Assembly: GCA_003427395.1 (NCBI GenBank)
Contig: BFEA01000266.1
Location: 456,935-480,990, forward strand
Source of the DNA: Chara braunii
Taxonomy: Eukaryota > Streptophyta > Charophyceae > Charales > Characeae
Reading direction: 5' to 3'
DNA: 24,056 nt
The position numbers and the translations under genes are program-made. Positions within the stretch are counted from its first letter, which is position 1, and the number at the start of each line of letters is the position of its first letter. Positions 7,845 to 15,490 of the stretch are shown here, one piece after another. Below the pieces are notes generated by a model. It was not told the origin of the DNA and did no database searches. It worked only from the letters and a program-made list of their open reading frames with translations.

Positions 7845-8784
7845 AGGTAAGTTGACTCTGCCTCCTCACCACTTAGACCTACACCTCAACCCTTGACAAT
7901 CCTCAACACTTATACTAATCCTTACCTAAATCAGGGTCTGGCAACTAATTCCCTTCCCACGTCTGTCACTACAGCTCTCCTAACATCCGGTGGGCAACTG
8001 ACAATTTAAGGTCAGCCAGCACAACCCTCAGGAATTATTTAACGACGCAAACAGGACGTCGTGCCCATCGACATGAAGGATCAATCTCAATACTTACACG
8101 GGTTCCTCACTGATTGCAGCGGTTTTCGGGTATAACTACCACCAGCGAATGGCCAGCTGGTCAGTACCGGTCCTTGGGGGATCTCCCTGGTGTCCTCAAC
8201 TGGTGGACCTTACGTCTCACCCCGACACTGTCCGCGCATTATACAGTTGGCGAACCCTACTGCCCTCTACAACTCCTCACTGCATCCCACAGAGTCTTCG
8301 GTTGCACGCCGGTCAGTACCGGTCATTGGGCATAGCCGGGTTGTTTAACGAGCGCCCGCTGTTCATTCCCGTGCTCCCTACTAGGTCCGGCGATACCTCC
8401 AACTGCCGAGTTGCTACCCTAGACCTAGACCATGCATTCACAAATTGGCAGACTCAAAAACAGCAAAGAGACCAAGTGTGATCAATTGACGTCAACAGAA
8501 ACCTAATTGCAGCAGAGGTCACCAGGAAAGTACGTAGGAAGGTACTGTTCACAACAAAATTCAAATTGCATATACGACAGGGCCAGGGCAAAAAAGCACC
8601 TCACTCCTTGAACACTCCCTTGATGAATCTCCTTGATCGCAAGTGCGTGCTCCTCTTGCTCCTTGCTATGCCCCTTCTTCTTCGGCCATCAACTTATAGT
8701 CAAACTCCGACCTCTTTTTTTTTTTTTTTGCCTGCCGGCCTTCTTCCTTGCCAGCGTCTCAACTCCGAGCGGGTGCAGTGGGAA
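7845..8784 (-). other. 5' leader of element A
   Basis: Untranslated stretch of about 940 bp between primer binding site and gag ATG. Two blocks match the leader of element B in the same order: one at about 8310-8402 (versus 10928-11025, including an ACCGGTACTG core) and one at 7845-7910 (versus 11230-11320). Inside it a 20-bp sequence, GGTCAGTACCGGTCNTTGGG, occurs twice, at 8159-8178 and 8311-8330. A T17 run lies near 8713-8729. No long supported ORF. Confidence 0.7.
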
Positions 8785-8799
8785 CCATCTCTGACACCA
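8785..8799 (-). promoter_or_regulatory. Primer binding site (A), iMet tRNA type
   Basis: Minus-strand TGGTGTCAGAGATGG starts one base after the CA that ends the 5' LTR. It differs from the plant initiator-Met primer site TGGTATCAGAGC at a few positions only. The tRNA 3' end would pair here to prime minus-strand DNA synthesis. It fixes the element orientation and the 5' LTR edge at 8801. Confidence 0.85.
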
Positions 8800-8800
8800 C

Positions 8801-9237
8801 TGAAATGAGCCAAGTACTCGTCAATCTCAACCATGCATACATCAAATGAACATTCACATGAGAGTTCACACGCGAGAAACCAAATCGAGATACAATCAAC
8901 ACTTGAAGATGATGTCGCCAATATTATTATCAATAAACACGAATGTTTGTCTCCAGCAGCTTTGCCGCACACACACACACAACGGGTTTCAACCGGATAG
9001 CGGCTATGGCTTCTCTCTTCTCTCCCTCTCTTAGTCTTGCTTCTCTCTTTGACTTGACTCGCTCTGCCTCACTCTCTCTCTCTTTCTCACTCTACCCAGG
9101 TTGTCACCCTGGATACACCCGCTCAGGTAAGCTCCACCAGCCAACCACCTCCTGCGCTACCTCTAGCGTAGCTATGGAGTATCTCACAAGCGCCTTCTTT
9201 GTCTTCAGGCGCACAGTGCCCAGGTTGCCTTAACGCA
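8801..9237 (-). repeat. 5' LTR of element A (R-U5-like part)
   Basis: This is a direct repeat of 1502-1982 with many substitutions. Its inner edge is fixed by the primer binding site. On the minus strand it is followed upstream by sequence with a TATA-like box (CCTATATTTAG, 9302-9312) and TTGGGAC motifs, so the complete LTR probably reaches about 9525. The plus-strand mini-intron pattern is at 9127-9208. Confidence 0.85.
9127..9208 (+). other. Potential mini-intron, antisense to element A (second copy)
   Basis: CTCAG|GTAAGC at the left and a pyrimidine-rich TCTTTGTCTTCAG at the right are preserved in place relative to 1861-1953, although the interior differs by deletion. Same caution as for the first copy. 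Confidence 0.3.
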
Positions 9238-9301
9238 CAAGCAGCAGCAGCGCTTCCGCAGCTCACAACTGAACAAGTGATGAACCACTGCACTGTAGCA
9301 G

Positions 9302-9312
9302 CTAAATATAGG
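9302..9312 (-). promoter_or_regulatory. TATA-like box of the A-side LTR
   Basis: Minus-strand CCTATATTTAG points leftward into element A. It is the mirror partner of 9735-9744 in the palindrome. Position upstream of the shared R-U5-like LTR part fits a U3 promoter. Promoter activity is inferred. Confidence 0.45.
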
Positions 9313-9734
9313 ACTTGGCTCCGCTTGGCTTGGCCTGCTTCAGACCGGTACTGGTCGGCCGTGGCCTGTTTGCTGCAAACATTTTGTCGGTCCGGTAACT
9401 TCCGGACTTTCCTGGGAAATGCTGCAAAATTGGACTTGGGACTGTCGGACTGGACTTTACGCTTTTGGACTTTCTTGTCAGGTAACGAACAGACTCCTAT
9501 CGACCTATGATGCTTCGGTACCGACACCTACCGACCTATGGGACGGCCCTGGGACTTGGGACTTGTCAGGACCTTGGGACCGGGACTGGGTGTCTGCAGC
9601 GTGAATCCTTTCAAAGTCCACTTTTGCACAACATCCTTGGGAAAGTCCAATAGCTTTCGGAACTCGCAAAACTGCAGCCGTCAGGCCGTATCGACCAGTC
9701 TCGGTCTGGAGCCGACATTGATTCACTGCAGCTG

Positions 9735-9744
9735 CTATTTATAG
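9735..9744 (+). promoter_or_regulatory. TATA-like box of the B-side LTR
   Basis: CTATTTATAG on the plus strand points rightward into element B, at the mirror position of the box at 9302-9312. The reverse strand reads CTATAAATAG, also a good TATA match, so direction rests on context. Confidence 0.45.
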
Positions 9745-9988
9745 TTGCTACAGTGCAGAGGCCCGGGTCACTTGTCAATTCACATGTTGCGGGAGCTCTG
9801 CTGTAGCGCTTGTGCGACCATCGTGTTGTTGGACGGTCAGGCTGGGCGCTGAAGTTGGAGGTCGAGTGCCATAGCTAGGGTACAAGAGGAAGACACAGGC
9901 GGCCATAGCCGCAGGGAGGAGGAAGACGGTGAGGTAGTGGAGTCACTCGAGTGGGCAGGTGTATTCAGGAAGGTAGATTGAGCAGTCC

Positions 9989-9993
<5 letters not shown>

Positions 9994-10073
<80 letters not shown>
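9994..10073 (+). repeat. (AG)n microsatellite in LTR of B
   Basis: Forty AG dinucleotides without interruption. It corresponds in position and sense-strand composition to the GA tract in the LTRs of element A, so the tract is an ancestral LTR feature that expanded separately. Confidence 0.97.
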
Positions 10074-10075
<2 letters not shown>

Positions 10076-10319
10076 TGAGTGCCCGAAGCGTTGAGAAGAG
10101 GACAACGTGAGCGCATGAGATGGAGAGAGTGAGAAGTTACTTGTTCTTGACTTTAGTGATAGCGGCCAAAAATTTATATTCAATTCAAATTTGTATAATA
10201 ATAAAAATTTGGGAGCGGGTTTCATATTCATGCATGATGATTTTGGTTGCGAGTTTTCAGTGAAGTTTTAGTGTGCTATGAGTTGTGTTGGGTTGTATGC
10301 AGATTGTGGTTTATTGCAC

Positions 10320-10333
10320 TGGCATTAGAGCGG
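10320..10333 (+). promoter_or_regulatory. Primer binding site (B), iMet tRNA type
   Basis: TGGCATTAGAGCGG follows the LTR-ending CA by one base. Its first 12 bases differ from TGGTATCAGAGC at two positions. Both differences are C/T transitions. Confidence 0.75.
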
Positions 10334-11326
10334 ACTTTCATTACATCCGCAGGGAGAATTTGGACGCCAGGTCAGATTAAAGCCGGCGGGTGGATGCTTG
10401 GGGTTGATGAAGGAGGAGGAGGCCGAAGTAGAAGGGCGATGTACCTGCATCTCCTTCAAGTGACGTGGAGTTGCATAAAGTCTTGAGTGAAGTGCATCTT
10501 CCCCAACCCTTGTTGTTTTGCAGTTTGCTTTTGTATGGTGAAGCTTTCTGGAACTTCTCAATTGGATGCTGGTGGTCAGACTTTTTGTTGGTGTCAATTT
10601 GGGCGCAAATTGTTGTTGTCAACTAGGTCTGTTGGAGGGTTGGATCTCTTGGAGTAAAGTCTCCTTCCCATTGGGAAGTGGTTAGTGGTTACCGACCTAC
10701 CTGGGGAAATGCGTACCCAGTGGGACCCTAACCCCGTGAGAGAAGAACTCTGTTAGGGTCTTTCTTGAGTCTCTGGAGTCTATGCATGATGACTGGTTGA
10801 CCCGTTAGCTAGACTGCAACCACCTGAAGTAGATAAAGCGGGCATGAGTGGCAGGCGCCCTTCTTGACCGAATGGTGGAAGCACAATGACGGGTCTGTAG
10901 GTTGATAGGGTAGAGGCTCAACAACTGGAGGTATCCCACGTAAAGTAGGGAGCATGGGCATGAGCGGCAGGCGCTCGTCAAACAACCTGGCTAGCTGTAA
11001 GACCGGTACTGTGCGGCGAGCGACCAAACCGTGTGACACAGCGAGGGGCTGTAAGTCTTGAGAAGAGACCTTGTCATTTGGTGGCCACACTGTCCTGTTT
11101 GTGGCGTTGAAGAATTCCTGAGGTCATAGTTGCCAATCCTTAAATTGCTGGTTGGCCACCAGGTCTGCTTGAATCTGTAGTGACAGCAGTTGGGAAAGGG
11201 TATTTAACTTGCCATCGACCCTAAGTTTTGAGTGGTAGATTAAGTGTTGAGGGTGAGGGTTCTGAGGGTAGGTCTAAGTGGTGAGCAGGTGGAGAGGTTA
11301 CTTACCTGTTGTGCTGAGAACCCACC
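10334..11326 (+). other. 5' leader of element B
   Basis: About 990 bp without a supported ORF, matching the length of the leader of A. Shared blocks are at 10928-11025 (GAGGTATC, then AGTAGGGAGCA, then AGACCGGTACTG) and at 11230-11320 (TAAGTGTTGAGG, then TAGGTCTAAGTGGTGAG, then ACTTACCTGT). The shared blocks may be RNA packaging or translation signals, or simply shared ancestry. Confidence 0.65.
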
Positions 11327-11671
11327 ATGTTCGCTTTTCTGGCCCTGTCCATGATATGGGCCCCCCTCTTGCGCTTAATTTCCCCGCTAGGGTTTCTTCT
11401 GTGTGCATCGGATGCACATGCCACTGAAATCTGGAAAGAAGTCGTGAGGCTGGGGGACCCAACATTCAAGGCAGAGAAAAAAGAGGAGGAGGAAAAACGG
11501 AGAAAGAAAGAGGAGAGGGCCAAGAAGCAAAGAGAGTTGGAGGAACATAAAAACTTGGAGGAGAAGATGAGACGGCCTGCCCTTGGAATGTCGACGGGGG
11601 CCCCACCATCTCAAGGTGTGGAGGCCAAGGGAAAGGTTGTGCAGGCAGCCATAGTCGTCGATGCAGAATAA
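11327..11671 (+). pseudogene. Gag N-terminus (B)
   Basis: The frame opens with ATG and MFAFLALSMIWAPLLRLIS, then PLGF, then ASDAHATEIWKEVVRLGDPTF, then a Lys/Glu-rich coil (EKKEEEEKRRKKEERAKKQ). The ATG matches the second ATG of element A in position, so it is the preferred start. A TAA stop follows at about 11669, and more charged sequence continues in the same frame with further stops (11700-11770), some of which could be C-to-T or G-to-A changes. Gag of this type would assemble the particle; the hydrophobic start is unusual. Confidence 0.65.
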
Positions 11672-12134
11672 AAGACTAAAATTGCAGAAGAGAAGGAGCA
11701 GTTTGAAGAGGTATGACATGTGATGGTGGAGAGGAAAAAGCAAGTGGAGTAGAAGGAGAAGATGTTGTAGCAGGGAGCAGCTTTGTTAGAGGAGCTGAAG
11801 GGGAGGATGACGGAGGAGATTGACCCTAAAACCACCCTCCCGTCTAGCTCCTTACTCTTCAGACAAGATGGCTGCCCAAAGACTGATGCTGGAGGAGACC
11901 CTCAAGCGTCATAATGAAATGACTGAGAAATGGAATAGCTTAGCGAGCCACACCTGCGATCTAGTGCATAAGACCGTTGAGTACTTTCAAACCGAGGAAT
12001 CGGGGAAGAGGCCATTGAAGAAGGATCCCGACGGAGGAGATGGAGGTGGTTGTGATGATGATGGAGAAGGAGAAAGTGGTAAGGGGAGAAAGGGAGAAAA
12101 AGGAGGAGAAGAGAAAGGGACAAGATCAAAATGA
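11672..12134 (+). pseudogene. Gag coiled-coil continuation (B)
   Basis: Lys/Glu/Gln-rich frames continue, interrupted by stops. The frame at 11820-12134 reads KMAAQRLMLEETLKRHNEMTEKWNSL, then SHTCDLVHKTVEYFQ, then a Gly/Asp/Lys-rich tail. The Leu/Ile spacing suggests coiled coil. It lies between the N-terminal segment and the capsid, as the acidic segment does in element A. No enzymatic motif is present. Confidence 0.5.
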
Positions 12135-12179
12135 AGTTGTTGTGGACATATAACTGAAAGGAGGAGAACTACAGACAGT

Positions 12180-12766
12180 GAGGGGGAGCAGTCATAATGT
12201 ACTTGTGGGCCCAAAAGATCCCATACGAGAAAGAAGTACTGATGGCTTACTCGTGCTTGGGGGGAGATGCAGCAAACTATGCCATTTCGCTGGCTGAAGC
12301 TGCCAGATGTGGATGTGTTTGGTCTGCTATTCGCATATGACGAACGTTTTTTTTAATGCCATGTTTGATAGGTTCGAAGACAAGAGTAGGGTCCGGAAGA
12401 CGCAGATTAAGATCCTCAATGCTGAGCGAGGAAACTGGGAAAGCGTTAGTGCCTTGAAGGCGTACGTGGACAATTTGCTCCAGGTACAACACCATGGAGC
12501 AACCCCCGAGCAAGTCCTTAACAATTGTGCACTCGCACTCCCTGAGCCTCTCAAGCCCCAACTTTATGTTAAGTTTAGGAGGGGAAGGTCAGACCTATGA
12601 AGAATTTAGCAAGATGTCGTTAGAACAGGTTGGCTTTCCACAGCAAGCCAACTTCCAATACTATCAAGATATGGAGAAGGGGAAGAAGTGGAAGGGCAAA
12701 ACAATGTCTAGCAATATATGGGCGGCAAATAGGCTCCCTGTCATGTTTGAAGAAGGGGGAGCATAG
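12180..12766 (+). pseudogene. Gag capsid region (B)
   Basis: The frames read WAQKIPYEKEVLMAYSCLGG and DAANYAISLAEAARCG (about 12200-12310), then MFDRFEDKSRVRKTQIKILN and WESVSALKAYVDNLLQ (12360-12485), then ALPEPLKPQLY, then TYEEFSKMSLEQVGFPQQA and KKWKGKTM (12590-12710). The same landmarks are in element A on the other strand, so this is the shared capsid. Frame changes occur near 12340 and near 12580. WAQKIPY in the first line is like the W-containing start of gypsy capsid domains. Confidence 0.75.
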
Positions 12767-13160
12767 GAGATCCCCTACGAGCAAGTAGGCCTCAGGGAGC
12801 TTGAATTTGAGTGAGAGGGAGGCCCAAGGAGGGGACTATGCGACCGTGGTAGCCCGTGCGGGAGGGCATGGAGGAGGTCGCGGTAGAGGAGGCCGTGGCC
12901 GAGGTGGCCGGGGACAGACCACACAAGGGTTTGGAGGCAATCGGGGCTTCCAAGCGGGTGGAAGGGGCTCTGGTACCCCGCAAGGTGTTCATGGTTCCCT
13001 CATCTACCAAGATGGATAAGGGGGCAATTTTGCCCTTACCAACCAAGATAATGTGGGATTCACGGGTCCTCGTAGGTAGCCCCCAAATCCAAGGCGTGAG
13101 GAGGGTGACTGATACATGCTCAGTTGAGCAATGTATATGGACCCAAGGATCCGCAAGGTG
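12767..13160 (+). pseudogene. Gag RGG-rich region (B)
   Basis: The frame at 12801-13019 reads AQGGDYATVVARAGG, then GRGRGGRGRGGRGQ, then GFQAGGRGSGTPQG, and is a clear counterpart of the RGG region of element A. The two TAG/TAA stops near 13015 are followed by GNFALTNQDNVGFTGP, then by unrecognised sequence. No CCHC knuckle is found, so the element is cut before or at the point where the knuckle should be. Confidence 0.7.
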
Positions 13161-13278
13161 ATGAAAAGGACTTGAATGGACAATGCAGCGCCAGCAAAGC
13201 ATCAACTGCTGTCATGTACTAACTGTCGTCGTGGTCCCTATGCAGGTCGCCAGCGTGTAGCGCGGATATGGCGCCCAG

Positions 13279-13338
13279 GTAAGTACCGCTGCTGCAGGTA
13301 TGGCGCCTCACCTCCTACCTACACCTCTACCTCTACAG
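13279..13338 (+). other. Potential mini-intron, antisense to element C
   Basis: On the plus strand GCGCCCAG|GTAAGT and, 60 bp on, CTCTACCTCTACAG form a splice-like pair at the position equivalent to those in the LTRs of A. At 60 bp it would be short for a plant intron. Confidence 0.25.
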
Positions 13339-13605
13339 CGCAGCGCTGTGTCACGCTGCTCCAGCAGCGAGTCGCCCAAGAAGTGAGCTACTCGAACTGT
13401 GTGTGGCCCAGCTATATGTAGCGCTGGGCCAGCCGGTCTGCCTTTGTGTGCCTCTGGTCCTATGCCCAAAACGTGGGCCTACTGGGTCTGGGACCCAACC
13501 GGACGTCCAGACCCTGCACCTGGGCCAGAGCTGCCTGACTACTGGCAAACCTCGCCCAAGGCGCGGAGTCCGAAACGACGCTTGAATAGACAAAAATAGG
13601 ACAAC

Positions 13606-13630
13606 AAATAAATAAATAAATAAATAATAA
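13606..13630 (+). repeat. (AAAT)n microsatellite
   Basis: About six AAAT units, the last ones imperfect, within the LTR of element C. Confidence 0.9.
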
Positions 13631-13715
13631 ATGCTGTCTCGAATCGAGTCCTACGGCCTGGGGGGCCCTAGCAACCGTCGGGCCCACAAAATTGGGCCCG
13701 TGGCTCAGCATGTAA

Positions 13716-13729
13716 CCCCCCCCCGTCCT
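13716..13729 (-). promoter_or_regulatory. Polypurine tract of element C
   Basis: The minus strand reads AAGGACGGGGGGGGG just before the LTR start and downstream of the Pol stop at about 13757. Such tracts survive RNase H and prime plus-strand synthesis. Confidence 0.7.
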
Positions 13730-13758
13730 TATGAAGTCAAGCCAGGTCGAGGGCAAAG

Positions 13759-14298
13759 CTAACGATCTGATGGTGGAACCTGGACGCAAGTACTGCGTGG
13801 AGCCGAAGGTGCCGACTTGCCTTGCTGTTTGCGTTCGTAACGTGCGAGAACGTCGGGGGCTGTAGCTTGAAGTTCCGCACGGGTCAACCAACGGTCAACC
13901 TTATGGCTACAATAAGAGAAATGTACCATGTACTCCGTCGGCTTGGTGCCGTAGCGCCGCTGCGAAATGATGTCACTAACCTCCTGAAAACCGTCCATGG
14001 AGGGTGGGTCTTGCGATCGTCGCCCGAGAAAGTCGTCGCATTCCGCCAAAACAAAAAGAGCCAACTTTGAACAACGAAAGACCGGGTAGACGGGCAAGTG
14101 GGCGGGCACCTGAATGACAAATGAAGGTCCTTCGGGTGCGTCACCAGCGGGTGCTACAATGCTCCAAGGCCCTATCCATTTCGGAAGGAGCTTGCGAGAG
14201 ATATCTCGTTCGAGGCTGAATTTCGTGGTGGAAACCCAGACAAGGTTGCCAATGCGGAACGGACAAGGAAGACGATGGTGATTGGCCTGACCGCTCAT
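13759..14298 (-). pseudogene. Integrase tail and chromodomain (C)
   Basis: A 179-codon open frame. GNLVWVSTTKFSLERDISRK and KLLPKWIGPW form the integrase DNA-binding tail. FVIQVPAHLPVYPVFRCSKL follows, then a chromodomain with FQEVSDIISQRR and TEYMVHFSYCSHKVDRWLTR. The first cage residue is Phe, and the Trp expected in the VKW motif is Phe (VHF). The frame ends 30 bp from the polypurine tract. A short charged tail ends the protein. The domain is complete, but it is separated from the integrase upstream by frameshifts near 14290 and 14400. Confidence 0.85.
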
Positions 14299-14947
14299 GC
14301 GTTCTGCGTCTTCGACATCTGGTCGCGTGCCTTAACAAGGAGCTGTTGCATCCGTCGAATGAAAATAAGGTGGTCATCGCTCTCGATCGCCCGCGGATGA
14401 TAGTGTCCAACGGTGATGTGACCGGCGAGCGATGCTCGAACTCAAAGCGCGATATCCCGATAGCCGGATGAATGGAAGAGTTGTAAGCCAACTCGATGTC
14501 CGGCAACCGCTCAACCCAATCCTTTTGGTCGGGACAATGGTTGCGGGATTCGCAATGCCGACAAACCGCGCATGACTTGCAATAGCGTGTGACGTCGCCG
14601 AGAAGGCCGGGCCACCAAAAGCGCTCGCGAAGTCGGCCAATCGTACGATTGACTCCAAAGTGTCCGGTGGCGGGAGCGTTGTGGAACTCGCCAAGAAGCC
14701 GCGTATGCAAGTGTGGATCACTTGGCACACAAAGAAGATCCTTCCCCCGCGAGTGGACAAGCGAATAACCCTCTTGGATCTGATAGTGTGATGTCACTGC
14801 ATTTGGAGAGGAGCAGTTTGCGTACTTGTCACGAAACTCGGGGTGCTTGATAGCTGCAGATGAAGCTGTCATGCAAGTCGTTGTCAATCTTGAACGCCGA
14901 GTAGACCACAGTACAAAGGTCCGAGTGTCGTGAACGAGCCTCCGCAA
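14299..14947 (-). pseudogene. Integrase zinc domain joined to tail; core deleted (C)
   Basis: The minus-strand frame from 14947 reads FRDKYANCSSPNAVTSHYQI, then a linker, then HNAPATGHFG and YCKSCAVCRHC, the H2C2 zinc-binding domain. Within 12 residues the reading passes to DQKDWVERLPDIELAYNSS, which in related integrases lies after the catalytic Glu. All three catalytic residues, about 130 residues of the core, are therefore missing, yet the frame stays open through the join (about 14545). After SPLDTII a frameshift interrupts, followed by another into the tail frame. The protein could bind DNA and chromatin but not integrate. Confidence 0.85.
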
Positions 14948-15490
14948 AACGCTTTGGCTTTCCTAGGATGTGATTGGGTAAGAAGTCAAACTGGTGGATG
15001 GAAGCCATCCAACGGGCGATGGTGCTATTGACCGTGTCTTGGGTCTTGTAGAAGACCTACGGATTGTTATCCGTTACCCATCGGAATTGACTTTGACTGA
15101 GAAGAAAATGCCGCTGCCGCCACCGCTTAAGCGCGTGTACGAAGGCTAATGACTCCTCCTTCCGTGCGTCGTCAATCGAATGCACGGCGGGCACTTTCTT
15201 ACTAAAGTACTTGACCGGGTGCGCCAGTCCACGCCATCGTGTTGCTCGAAGACGACACCAATGCCATAGCCGGTCGCATCGGTAGTGACGCGCATCAGCA
15301 AAAGCGGGTCATAGATGCATAAAACCTCCACGGATAACAAGGCAGGTTTGAGGGCCAAAAAGGAAGCCCGCGCATCGTCACCGAAGTCGAACGGCCGATC
15401 CTCGCGTTGAAGTTTGGTCAAATGGCCCGCGATCTTCGAATAGCCTTTGATAAAGCGAAGCCGGCTGAAGAAGTGTTTGATTGCGAGAGG
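14948..15490 (-). pseudogene. RNase H domain (C)
   Basis: Reading leftward from 15490 one sees HFFSRLRFIKGYSKIAGHLTK (RT connection), then FDFGDDARASFLALK, then RVTTDATGYGIGVVFEQHDG with the first catalytic Asp present. After a frameshift near 15220 it continues with KYFSKKVPAVHSIDDARKEE and RHFLLSQSQFRWVTDNN, then RFAEARSR, where the usual FADALSR Asp is changed. A stop follows the DNN segment. The domain is dead by frameshift, stop and residue loss. Confidence 0.82.

Larger units (their letters stand above)
1502..9237 (-). mobile_element. Element A: Ty3/gypsy chromovirus, decayed
   Basis: The element spans two direct repeats (1502-1982 and 8801-9237) that both begin TGAAATGAGCC and end in TAAC(A/G)CA. 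Read on the minus strand the order is 5' LTR, primer binding site, leader, Gag, CCHC knuckle, protease, RT, RNase H, integrase, chromodomain, polypurine-like tract, 3' LTR. This is the standard order of Ty3/gypsy chromoviruses. Frameshifts occur in gag, after the zinc knuckle, in RT and between integrase parts, and an N with a duplicated segment lies at 3203. No matching target-site duplication is seen (AAAGT left, CAAGC right). The 5' LTR may really extend to about 9525, because the U3-like sequence with a TATA-like box lies there. It is not autonomous as sequenced. Confidence 0.9.
9234..9816. repeat. Imperfect palindrome between elements A and B
   Basis: Sequence left of about 9445 matches the reverse complement of sequence right of about 9605, with a constant coordinate sum of about 19050. 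CGCACAAGC at 9234-9242 faces GCTTGTGCG at 9808-9816. ACAAGTGA at 9273-9280 faces TCACTTGT at 9768-9775. CAGACCGGTACTGGTCG at 9341 faces a near match ending at 9709. GGACTTTCC at 9404 faces GGAAAGTCC at 9640. CGGTACCG near the centre (9516-9523) is itself palindromic. The arms are about 200 bp each, imperfect. The simplest reading is two U3 regions, of A and B, joined head to head. Confidence 0.85.
9526..10318 (+). repeat. 5' LTR of element B
   Basis: The LTR ends in CA at 10317-10318, one base before the primer binding site, the same spacing as in element A. It contains the TATA-like CTATTTATAG at 9735-9744. A segment at about 9840-9990 resembles the A LTR in reverse complement (GGCGGCCATAGCCG, GGTGTATTCAGG). 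There is no second copy in the window, so the start is not fixed; 9824 is an alternative if only the R-U5-like part is counted. Confidence 0.6.
9526..13160 (+). mobile_element. Element B: partial Ty3/gypsy element (LTR, leader, gag)
   Basis: Plus-strand relative of element A in the opposite orientation. In order it has U3-like sequence with a TATA-like box, (AG)n, LTR end, primer binding site, leader, Gag N-terminus, charged coil, capsid and RGG region. Nothing of protease, RT or integrase follows. At about 13160 the sequence gives way to the LTR of element C. The left edge is approximate because it lies in the palindrome centre. Whether the Pol half was deleted or the element was always a gag-only derivative cannot be told. 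Confidence 0.8.
13170..13715 (-). repeat. 3' LTR of element C
   Basis: On the minus strand the tract of G at 13724-13716 is followed by TTACATGCTGAGCC, the likely LTR start. The sense strand has a TATA-like CTACATATAGC at about 13409-13420, then GCTGCTGG, then a CTTACCTGGGCG motif, in the same order as in the LTR of A. An AAAT microsatellite is at 13606-13630. The outer edge (13170) is a guess because no second LTR is in the window. Confidence 0.6.
13161..15490 (-). mobile_element. Element C: 5'-truncated Ty3/gypsy chromovirus
   Basis: Minus strand order is RNase H, integrase zinc finger, integrase tail, chromodomain, polypurine tract, 3' LTR. RT, protease and Gag are missing, because homology stops at about 15490 within the RT connection. 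Its RNase H carries the standard TTDAT motif and its sequence differs from A and D, so it belongs to another lineage. GC content is higher than in the neighbouring 15491-17809 stretch. Confidence 0.88.

Noticed and set aside
1497-9242. Target-site duplication for element A
   Set aside because: Five bases left (AAAGT) and right (CAAGC) of the LTR pair do not match, and shifting the edges by one or two bases did not help.
13690-13715. GTGGCTCAGCATG resembling a tRNA A box
   Set aside because: No cloverleaf or B box (GGTTCGANNCC) follows; it is LTR sequence.
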